Origin: Sphingobium sp. | Lineage (GTDB): Bacteria; Pseudomonadota; Alphaproteobacteria; Sphingomonadales; Sphingomonadaceae | Length of the DNA: 64,000 nucleotides | Direction of reading: 5' to 3' | Assembly: GCF_003248505.1 (NCBI RefSeq) | Contig: NZ_QFOA01000009.1 | Coordinates: 1 to 64,000, forward strand | Shown here: positions 33,623 to 40,798 of the stretch, piece after piece | Position numbering within the stretch: position 1 is the first letter of the stretch | How the letters are laid out: every line of letters starts with the position of its first letter | The notes under the pieces: generated by a model | Database searches by the model: none | The model's input: the letters and a program-made list of their open reading frames with translations, nothing else | Told to the model about the DNA's origin: nothing | Position numbers and translations under genes: made by a program

Positions 33623-34843
33623 ATGGCAGCAGCGACGCACGGCAAGGTGACGAAGGCGGTGCACCGGCACCGGCATCTGTCGAAACAGGGGCTGCTGGAA
33701 CGCGCTTTCACCTTCGCGTTTCGCGGGCTGGTTTACGCACAGATTTGGGAAGACCCCGCAATTGACATGGAAGCACTGGCAATTACGCCCGATTGCCATG
33801 TCGTGACCATCGCATCGGGCGGGTGCAACGTGCTGTCTTACCTGACGGCGGACCCGGCGCGCATCACGGCGGTCGATCTCAACACCGCGCACATCGCGCT
33901 CAACCGGCTGAAGCTCAAGGCCGCGCAGACGCTGCCCGATCACGAGAGTTTTCATCGTTTCTTCGCGCGAGCGGACGACAAGGCCAACATCGTTGCCTAT
34001 CGCGATTTCGTCGCCCCGCATCTCGACGAAGCGACGCGGCGCTATTGGGAAGGGCGCGATCTGACCGGTCGGCGGCGGATCGGCGGTTTCGCGCGGGGGA
34101 TTTACCGACATGGGCTGCTCGGACGGTTCATCGGCGCGGCACACTGGCTGGCAAGGCTGCATGGCGTCGACCCGAAACGGATGCTGGACGCGCGCAACCG
34201 CGAGGAACAGCGCGCGATCTTCGAAACCGAGTTGGCACCGATTTTCGACCGGGGCTTCGTGCGCTGGTTGACGAGCCAGCCGGCTTCGCTGTTCGGCCTC
34301 GGCATCCCGCCGGCCCAGTTCGAGGCGCTGGCAGGAGACGCGCGGATGGACAGCGTGCTGAAGGCGAGGCTTCAGAAACTGGCCTGCGACTTCGACCTTC
34401 GGGACAATTATTTCGCGGTGCAGGCGTTCGGGCGCGGCTATGACGGGGGCGAAGGGCCGTTGCCGCCCTATCTTCAGTCCGTCAACCACGCTGCCGTGCG
34501 CGCGCGTGCCGGGCGGGTGGACGTACGACACATCAACTTCACCGACTTCCTCGGCAGCCAGCCCATGGCGTCGTGCGACCGCTATATCCTCCTCGACGCG
34601 CAGGACTGGATGGACGACGGCCAGTTGAACGCGCTCTGGGCGCAGATCACGCGGACGGCCAAGCCCGGTGCCCGCGTTCTGTTTCGCACCGCGGGGGAGC
34701 CCAGCATTCTGCCGGGGCGGGTCGTCGACGATGTGCTGCGCCGCTGGGATTATCGTGCCGAGGCGTCACTCGATTATACGGCGCGCGACCGCTCGGCGAT
34801 TTACGGGGGCGTTCACCTCTATGTGCTGAAGGACGCGCCGTGA
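33623..34843 (+). CDS. btaA: S-adenosylmethionine:diacylglycerol 3-amino-3-carboxypropyltransferase BtaA
   Basis: A 406-residue DUF3419 protein, the first enzyme of betaine lipid (DGTS) synthesis; it moves the 3-amino-3-carboxypropyl group of SAM to diacylglycerol, giving diacylglycerylhomoserine. The N-terminal half has LVYAQIWEDPAIDMEAL and VVTIASGGCNVLSYL with AVDLNTAHIALNRLKL, the SAM-binding segment; the C-terminal half has YILLDAQDWMDD and RVLFRTAGEPS. ATG 33623 follows GAGGAG by six bases. The stop overlaps the GTG of btaB. Length is close to the Rhodobacter enzyme. Confidence 0.9.
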   Translation: MAAATHGKVTKAVHRHRHLSKQGLLERAFTFAFRGLVYAQIWEDPAIDMEALAITPDCHVVTIASGGCNVLSYLTADPARITAVDLNTAHIALNRLKLKAAQTLPDHESFHRFFARADDKANIVAYRDFVAPHLDEATRRYWEGRDLTGRRRIGGFARGIYRHGLLGRFIGAAHWLARLHGVDPKRMLDARNREEQRAIFETELAPIFDRGFVRWLTSQPASLFGLGIPPAQFEALAGDARMDSVLKARLQKLACDFDLRDNYFAVQAFGRGYDGGEGPLPPYLQSVNHAAVRARAGRVDVRHINFTDFLGSQPMASCDRYILLDAQDWMDDGQLNALWAQITRTAKPGARVLFRTAGEPSILPGRVVDDVLRRWDYRAEASLDYTARDRSAIYGGVHLYVLKDAP

Positions 34844-35493
34844 GCGATCATGGCGGGCTGATGGATGGCGTCTACCGTTATCAGCGGCACATTTACGATC
34901 TTACCCGGAAATATTATCTGTTGGGCCGCGATGGGTTGATCGCCGACCTTTCCCCGCCGCCGGGCGGCAGTGTGCTGGAGATCGGATGCGGGACGGGCCG
35001 CAATTTGATCGCGGTGGGGAAGGCTTGGCCGAAGGCGCGGCTCTATGGCATCGACATCAGCGAAGCGATGCTGGACACTGCACGCGCCGCCGTGGCGAAG
35101 GCTGGAATGACCGAGCGTGTCATGCTGGCGCGGGCCGATGCCTCCCACTTCGAGGCAATGGCGTTGCTCGGACAGGAGCGGTTCGACCGGGTCTTCATCA
35201 GCTATGCGCTGTCCATGATCCCGGACTGGCAGGCCGCGCTGGCTCAGGCTTCGAAATGCGTCGCGCCGGGCGGGCGACTGGAGATTGTCGATTTCGGACA
35301 GCAGGATCGTCTTCCGCGATGGTGGAAACGCCTGCTGTTGCGGTGGCTGGCGGCGTTCCATGTCTCGCCGCGCGCCGATCTGGCCGCAGCGACCGTTCAG
35401 GCGGCGCGCAATGTGGGCGGCGAGCCTGCTGTCGATGCGCTCTATTATGGTTACGCTGTCAGGGCGAGGATCAGTCGTCCCGCGCTTGCCTGA
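34840..35493 (+). CDS. btaB: Diacylglycerylhomoserine N-methyltransferase BtaB
   Basis: A 217-residue class I methyltransferase that would add three methyl groups to diacylglycerylhomoserine to give the betaine lipid DGTS. The SAM motif LEIGCGTGRN is at residues 46-55, followed by YGIDISEAML. The N terminus MDGVYRYQRHIYDLTRKYYLLGRD is typical of BtaB rather than of generic methyltransferases. The GTG overlaps the btaA stop. Assignment depends on both sequence and the btaA neighbour. Confidence 0.88.
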   Translation: MSDHGGLMDGVYRYQRHIYDLTRKYYLLGRDGLIADLSPPPGGSVLEIGCGTGRNLIAVGKAWPKARLYGIDISEAMLDTARAAVAKAGMTERVMLARADASHFEAMALLGQERFDRVFISYALSMIPDWQAALAQASKCVAPGGRLEIVDFGQQDRLPRWWKRLLLRWLAAFHVSPRADLAAATVQAARNVGGEPAVDALYYGYAVRARISRPALA

Positions 35494-35521
35494 CGCCAGG
35501 GGCGATGTTTCCCCGTTGGCG
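35494..35521. terminator. Possible bidirectional hairpin between btaB and hemA
   Basis: CGCCA-GGGG (35494-35502) can pair with CCCC and TGGCG (35111-type arm at 35511-35514 and 35517-35521) with a two-base bulge, starting one base after the btaB stop and ending before the convergent hemA stop. There is no T-tract on either side, so the terminator role is tentative. Confidence 0.35.
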
Positions 35522-35529
35522 CCGACCGG

Positions 35530-36756
35530 TCAGGCGGCGCGGCGTTCCGCCTTTTCCAGTTCCAGCCGGTCCCAGATTTCGACGAGTGCGGACACGAGGT
35601 CGCGCATCATCTCTTCGGTATGCGCCGGTCCCGGGGTAAAGCGCAGCCGCTCGGTACCGCGCGGTACGGTCGGGTAATTGATGGGCTGCACATAGGCGCC
35701 ATATTCGGCAAGGAGGATGTCGCTGATCCGCTTCGCCTTTACCGGATCGCCGACCATCAGCGGCACGATGTGCGTGACCGACGGCATGACCGGGAGACCG
35801 GCGTCTGCCATCAGTGCCTTCAGCTTGGCGGCGGAGGCCTGCTGGCCTTCGCGTTCGTCGGTCGATTGCTTGAGATGGCGCACGCTTGCCAGTACACCGG
35901 CTACCAGCACCGGCGACAGCGAGGTGGTGAAGATGAAACCGGGCGCATAGCTGCGGATGACGTCGATGATCATCTGGTCAGCGGCGATATAGCCGCCCAT
36001 CACGCCGAACGCCTTGCCCAGGGTTCCTTCGATGATCGTCACACGACCGGCGACAGCATCCCGTTCCGAAATGCCGCCACCGCGCGGGCCGTACATGCCC
36101 ACGGCATGAACTTCGTCCAGATAGGTGAGGGCGTTATATTCGTCGGCCAGATCGCATATGGCGGCGATCGGGGCGATGTCCCCGTCCATCGAATAGACGC
36201 TCTCGAACGCGATCAGCTTGGGCGCATCGGGGTCTTCGGCCGCGAGCAGTTCGCGCAGATGATCGACATCGTTGTGACGGAAAACGCGTTTTTCGCAGCC
36301 CGAATTGCGAATGCCGGCAATCATGCTGGCGTGGTTCAACTCGTCGGAAAAAACGATGCAGCCCGGCAGCAGCTTGGCGAGCGTCGAGAGCGTCGCTTCG
36401 TTGGAGACATAGCCTGATGTGAAGAGCAGCGCACCTTCCTTGCCATGCAGGTCGGCGAGTTCCCCCTCCAGATCGACGTGATAATGGGTGTTGCCGCCGA
36501 TATTGCGCGTGCCGCCCGAACCAGCGCCGACATCGTGGAGCGCTTCTTCCATCGCGGCGACGACCTTGGGGTGCTGTCCCATGGCAAGATAGTCGTTGGA
36601 GCACCAGACGGTAATGGGTTTGGGCCCATTATGGCCGTGGAAGCAGCGCGCATTGGGGTACGCGCCCTTGTTTCGCAGGATGTCGATGAAGACCCGATAG
36701 CGGCCCTCGCTATGAAGCCGGTCGATCGCCTGAGAAAAGATATGCTTGTAGTTCAC
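35530..36756 (-). CDS. hemA: 5-aminolevulinate synthase
   Basis: A 408-residue PLP enzyme joining glycine and succinyl-CoA, the entry to haem synthesis in alphaproteobacteria. The N terminus NYKHIFSQAIDRLH, substrate motif GAGSGGTRNIGGNTHYH, YLDEVHAVGMYGPRG and PLP lysine in IIEGTLGKAFGVMGGY (about residue 248) distinguish it from the related biotin enzyme. I chose GTG 36756, giving the standard length; GGAAG lies about nine bases upstream. The 175-base gap before it holds an inverted repeat (36864-36885) and a TATAGG that might be a -10. Confidence 0.97.
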   Translation of the reverse strand: MNYKHIFSQAIDRLHSEGRYRVFIDILRNKGAYPNARCFHGHNGPKPITVWCSNDYLAMGQHPKVVAAMEEALHDVGAGSGGTRNIGGNTHYHVDLEGELADLHGKEGALLFTSGYVSNEATLSTLAKLLPGCIVFSDELNHASMIAGIRNSGCEKRVFRHNDVDHLRELLAAEDPDAPKLIAFESVYSMDGDIAPIAAICDLADEYNALTYLDEVHAVGMYGPRGGGISERDAVAGRVTIIEGTLGKAFGVMGGYIAADQMIIDVIRSYAPGFIFTTSLSPVLVAGVLASVRHLKQSTDEREGQQASAAKLKALMADAGLPVMPSVTHIVPLMVGDPVKAKRISDILLAEYGAYVQPINYPTVPRGTERLRFTPGPAHTEEMMRDLVSALVEIWDRLELEKAERRAA

Positions 36757-36863
36757 TACGCTCGTCTTCCCATTCGTTCGCGCGGCCTTTGTCCGCTGCC
36801 TCATCCCCTGCCGTGGATGCCGCACTACCTATACCCTGAGTGCTTTACCAGTCATAAAAGCCC

Positions 36864-36885
36864 TAGGGATACCGTAGAATCCCTA
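36864..36885 (-). terminator. Inverted repeat downstream of murI / upstream of hemA
   Basis: TAGGGAT (36864-36870) and ATCCCTA (36879-36885) form a seven-base-pair stem with an eight-base loop. On the minus strand it is followed after five bases by TTTTA, so it may end murI transcripts; its place 108 bases before hemA also allows a protein-binding role. Confidence 0.35.
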
Positions 36886-36931
36886 TCAGTCTGATCGAAG
36901 CGGCGCGCCATTGGACAAAAGGCCCCAGCGG

Positions 36932-37735
36932 TCACAGTGCCTCGATATCGAAAAGGCCATAGGCTGCAAGCGCGGGCCGCAGCGCAGCGATGCTGTCGTC
37001 GAGGCGGGTGAAAACGGCTACGCCCGGTGGCGCTTCGTCGGGCCAAGGCTGCCCGTCCGTGAGAAAGGCGATCCGCCGTGCGATCCCGTCTCCGCCGTGG
37101 ACGAAGCCGATCGGACGGGGCGAAGCGGCGGCAAGTTCGGCCTCGACCAGCGGGAAATGCGTGCAGGCTAGGACGACCATGTCCATCCTGTCGCCTCCGG
37201 GCTGCCGGATAAGGCCTGCCAGCGCATCGCTCGCGACCGTCGGGTCCAACGTTTCCCCTCGCAGCTTCGCTTCCGCCAGTTGCACCAGCGCCGCCGATCC
37301 GTGACGCAACACCGTGCAATCCGTGCCATGTTCGGCTGCAAGACGGTCGACATAGGGCTGCCGGACGGTCGCGTCAGTTCCCAGCACACCGAAGACACGG
37401 CTTCTGGACAGGAGGGCGGCGGGCTTGATCGCCGGGACCGTGCCTACCACAGGAATGTCCAGTGCCGCCCGCACATGCTGAAGCGCGATGGTGGACGCGG
37501 TGTTGCACGCGATGACGGCGAGGCGCGGGCGATAGCGTTCGACCAGGCGACCCAGCAGCGCCGGCACCCGCGCGGCGATTTCCGCCTCGCTCTTGGTGCC
37601 GTAAGGAAACCCCGCGCTATCGGCGGCATAGACGATGGGCGCGGTCGGCAGAGCGGCGCGCGCAGGCGCCAAGATCGACAATCCCCCGACACCGGAATCG
37701 AAGAAAAGGATGGGAGCATCTGGCGCGACCGTCAT
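36932..37735 (-). CDS. murI: Glutamate racemase
   Basis: A 267-residue cofactor-independent racemase supplying D-glutamate for peptidoglycan. The two catalytic cysteines are in AVIACNTAST (about residue 75) and VVLACTHFPLVE (about residue 186), and the N terminus holds LFFDSGVGGLS. I chose ATG 37735 (MTVAPDAPILFFDSG); an upstream in-frame ATG at 37786 adds 17 residues with no similarity to the family. Divergent from the acyltransferase gene. Confidence 0.95.
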   Translation of the reverse strand: MTVAPDAPILFFDSGVGGLSILAPARAALPTAPIVYAADSAGFPYGTKSEAEIAARVPALLGRLVERYRPRLAVIACNTASTIALQHVRAALDIPVVGTVPAIKPAALLSRSRVFGVLGTDATVRQPYVDRLAAEHGTDCTVLRHGSAALVQLAEAKLRGETLDPTVASDALAGLIRQPGGDRMDMVVLACTHFPLVEAELAAASPRPIGFVHGGDGIARRIAFLTDGQPWPDEAPPGVAVFTRLDDSIAALRPALAAYGLFDIEAL

Positions 37736-37852
37736 CGCGCCGGTGTCGCGGCAGCGGGCTAGAGTGTCAATGCCCGGCCCCGGCAAGATCGATTAGGCAA
37801 GATTTTACCCTTCCTCTTTACCGTCCCGGTTTCAACGGGGACCTGCGGGCGA

Positions 37853-38929
37853 ATGGACGGGCAAGAGGGTAGGCTGCATTTTCCGGCGCTGGACGCTCTG
37901 CGAGGCATCGCGGCTGTCGCGGTAGCGCTGTTCCACGTTCCCGCCTTTGTCGGGGGTCAACTGTTTCCGAGCGCCTATCTCGCGGTCGACCTGTTTTTCT
38001 GCATCAGCGGGGTGGTGTTGGTGCAGGCCTATGGCGGCAGGCTCGCGCACGGGGGCAGTCGATGGCCGGTGTTGCGCGCGCGTATCGTGCGGCTCTACCC
38101 TATGGCGCTGCTGTCTGGACTGTGCAGCCTGATGTTCCTGTTGACCTTGAGCGAGCATCGGTCGGCCCTGATGCAGGGCGCTGGGGCGGTGCCCTATCTG
38201 CTCAACCTGTTGCTTATCCCCTGTCCGCTGGACGGCAGTGGATCGGGCGACCTTTACCCGCTCAATTTCGTCGCATGGACGTTGTTGGCGGAACTGCTCG
38301 TCAGCCTGTGCTTCATCGTACGACCGCGGTGGTTCCTCGCGCCCCGGACAACGCTGGTCGTCGCGTCGCTGGCGCTCGTAACGCTGATCTTGAGCGTGGG
38401 CAGGGCGGGGCATCTCAATCTTGGCTTCAACGCAGAACAGTTCCCTGCGGGCATGGGGCGCGCCGTTTTCTCCTTCGCGGTCGGCGCTGGAATCGCGCAG
38501 GCCCGGCGCAACGGTCTGTTGTCATGGACGAGGGTTTCTCCGTCTCTGCTATATTGCCTAACGATTGCGATGCTGTGCGCCGCTCCCCCGGAAGGCTGGC
38601 GACCCGCCTACGATCTGATCGTCGTCGCTACCCTGGTCCCAGCGATCGTGGCATGCGCCTGCATGGCGAAAGTGGATGGGCTTATGCAGCCGATTGCTGC
38701 CCTGTTGGGAAGCGCATCCTATCCCCTCTATCTGCTGCAGGTGCCCCTTTCCGCTTTCGCCGCGTCGCTGGTCGCGGCGTTGGGCATCGGTAGCGGCTCC
38801 ATCGCGCTGGGCCTGGGCTTTGCCTTGGGGTTGGTGGTGACGGGTCGGTGGGTCGACGTCCATATCGACCGACCGGTGCGGCGATGGCTGACCGAGGCGC
38901 GCCTGCCCAAAGCATCGGCCTTGGCGTAA
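37853..38929 (+). CDS. Acyltransferase 3 family membrane protein
   Basis: A 358-residue integral membrane protein with about ten helices. The N terminus LDALRGIAAVAVALFHV has the R-x10-H signature of OafA-type O-acyltransferases, which modify surface polysaccharides or other lipids with acetyl or longer acyl groups. No polysaccharide genes are adjacent, so the acceptor is unknown. ATG 37853 is used; GGGGACCTGCGGGCGA precedes it without a strong ribosome-binding site. Confidence 0.87.
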   Translation: MDGQEGRLHFPALDALRGIAAVAVALFHVPAFVGGQLFPSAYLAVDLFFCISGVVLVQAYGGRLAHGGSRWPVLRARIVRLYPMALLSGLCSLMFLLTLSEHRSALMQGAGAVPYLLNLLLIPCPLDGSGSGDLYPLNFVAWTLLAELLVSLCFIVRPRWFLAPRTTLVVASLALVTLILSVGRAGHLNLGFNAEQFPAGMGRAVFSFAVGAGIAQARRNGLLSWTRVSPSLLYCLTIAMLCAAPPEGWRPAYDLIVVATLVPAIVACACMAKVDGLMQPIAALLGSASYPLYLLQVPLSAFAASLVAALGIGSGSIALGLGFALGLVVTGRWVDVHIDRPVRRWLTEARLPKASALA

Positions 38930-39008
38930 GAGCGCAAGCAGAGCCAATCTCGCCTTGCCACGGGCGGCGGGCCGCTTATGGTCGCGCCAACTCCAAATGG
39001 CGGATTTC

Positions 39009-39608
39009 ATGACCCCTCCCTGGCTTCTTCCCGCGTTCGTTCTGATCCTTGGCTACCTGCTCGGTTCTATCCCGTTCGGCATCATCCTGACGCGCATCGG
39101 CGGCGCAGGCGATCTGCGCCAGATCGGATCGGGCAATATAGGTGCGACCAATGTGTTGCGCACGGGGCGCAAGGGGCTGGCGGCGGCGACCCTGCTGCTC
39201 GACCTGCTGAAAGGGGCCGTCGCGGTCATCGTCGGTGCATGGCTCATCGACGGGGGCGGGCCGATGGCGGGCGCGATGGCGTTCATCGGCCATTGCTACC
39301 CCGTCTGGCTGCGCTTTGCCGGGGGGAAGGGCGTGGCGACGATGATGGGCGTGGTGTGCGCGCTCCTTTGGCCCGCAGGCATCGTCTTTGCGGTCGTGTG
39401 GCTCGGCATGTTGTTCGCAACGCGCTGGTCCTCGGTCGGCGGCATATCGGCGGCGGTGAGCGCGCCGGTCGCCATGTGGGCATTCGGTCGGATCGATCTG
39501 GTTCCCGTCGCCCTGGCAATGGCGCTCATTCTGCTATGGCGGCATCGTCAGAACATCGCGCGGTTGATGACGGGCACGGAGCCCAAGATCGGGTCTGAAA
39601 AGGGGTGA
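39009..39608 (+). CDS. plsY: Acyl-phosphate glycerol-3-phosphate acyltransferase PlsY
   Basis: A 199-residue membrane protein with five hydrophobic helices that acylates glycerol 3-phosphate using acyl-phosphate, the first step of phospholipid synthesis. Conserved loops are GSIPFGIIL, GSGNIGATNVLRTGRK and FIGHCYPVWLRFAGGKGVAT. ATG 39009 gives the standard length; ATG 38997 is a close alternative. The stop overlaps the GTG of dprA; the plsY-dprA-topA order is common in alphaproteobacteria. Confidence 0.95.
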   Translation: MTPPWLLPAFVLILGYLLGSIPFGIILTRIGGAGDLRQIGSGNIGATNVLRTGRKGLAAATLLLDLLKGAVAVIVGAWLIDGGGPMAGAMAFIGHCYPVWLRFAGGKGVATMMGVVCALLWPAGIVFAVVWLGMLFATRWSSVGGISAAVSAPVAMWAFGRIDLVPVALAMALILLWRHRQNIARLMTGTEPKIGSEKG

Positions 39609-40687
39609 GCGAGGGCGAACGGTTCGACCGCCTGCGCCTCATCCGCTCGCCGCGCATCGGCCCGGTCAGCTACAGGCAATTGCTGGCACGCTTCGGCTCC
39701 GCCGGCGAAGCGTTGCGCGCGATCCCGATGCTGGCGCAGCGCGGCGGTGGACGGGCCAGCGTGGCGGACACAGGCGCAGTCGAGCGGGAGATCGCCGCGA
39801 GCAGGGCTTTGGGCGCGCGTTACCTTTTGATGGGCGACGCGGATTATCCCGTGCTGCTCGACCAGATGGAGGGCGCTCCGCCCGCGCTGATCGTCAAGGG
39901 GGATGTCGCGCTGACTTCGCGGCCCTGCGTGGCTATCGTCGGTGCGCGCAACGCTTCGGCGGCGGCATGCCGCTTCGCCCGCACGCTGGCACAGGATCTG
40001 GGTCAACGCGACGCTGCGGTCGTATCCGGCCTTGCCCGTGGGATCGATACAGAGGCGCATCGCGGGTCGGTTGCGAGCGGCACCGTCGCCATCATCGCCT
40101 GTGGGATCGATATCGTCTTTCCGCCGGAGAACGCGGCGTTGCAGGCTGAAGTCGGCGAACATGGCCTGCTGGTGACGGAACATCCGCCCGGCGTCCAACC
40201 GCTCGCCCGGCATTTTCCCGCCCGAAACCGAATCATCGCCGGGCTTTCGCTGGGCACGGTGGTGGTCGAGGCCGCGCCCAAATCCGGTTCTCTCATCACC
40301 GCGCGCCTGGCGGGTGAGGCGGGGCGGGAAGTGATGGCCGTGCCCGGCTCTCCGCTCGATCCGCGTGCGCAGGGATGCAACGAACTGATCCGGCAGGGCG
40401 CGACCCTGGTGCAGAACGCAGCGGACGTGATGGAGGCGATTGGCGGCTTCGATCCGCGCATGGTCCGGCAGCAGAGCTTCGGCTTTCTGGGCGAACCCGT
40501 TTCGAGCGACGTGACGCCGTCCGAACGCGCGTCGGTATTGGGTCTGCTCGGTCCCGCGCCGGTCCCGGTGGATGAGGTCATCCGCCTGTCGGGCCTGTCG
40601 CCCGCGGTGGTCCAGACCGTACTTCTGGAGCTGGAGATGGGCGGCCGGCTGGAGCGTCATGCAGGCGGGCGGATCAGCCTGGTCTAG
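39605..40687 (+). CDS. dprA: DNA-processing protein DprA/Smf
   Basis: A 360-residue single-strand DNA-binding protein that loads RecA on incoming DNA during transformation. N-terminal SAM-like domain (about 1-70), Rossmann-like core with VAIVGARNAS, SGLARGIDTEAHRG and PARNRIIAGLS, then LAGEAGREVMAVPGS and a C-terminal winged-helix domain (about 300-360). The GTG start overlaps plsY. Presence of dprA alone does not show natural competence. Confidence 0.95.
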   Translation: MSEGERFDRLRLIRSPRIGPVSYRQLLARFGSAGEALRAIPMLAQRGGGRASVADTGAVEREIAASRALGARYLLMGDADYPVLLDQMEGAPPALIVKGDVALTSRPCVAIVGARNASAAACRFARTLAQDLGQRDAAVVSGLARGIDTEAHRGSVASGTVAIIACGIDIVFPPENAALQAEVGEHGLLVTEHPPGVQPLARHFPARNRIIAGLSLGTVVVEAAPKSGSLITARLAGEAGREVMAVPGSPLDPRAQGCNELIRQGATLVQNAADVMEAIGGFDPRMVRQQSFGFLGEPVSSDVTPSERASVLGLLGPAPVPVDEVIRLSGLSPAVVQTVLLELEMGGRLERHAGGRISLV

Positions 40688-40798
40688 AAGCCTCTGGCGC
40701 TTGGCGTGCCGCTTGCCTACATCAGCCCTGGTTGACGGGGGGCGCCGCCGCCCATCACACTCGCGCGTATACGTGAGAGATTTCTAACCGGGGCAGTC

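Noticed and set aside
37800..37850. GTCCC/GGGAC inverted repeat before the acyltransferase gene
   Set aside because: Only about five pairs with a mismatched interior; too short for a regulatory claim.
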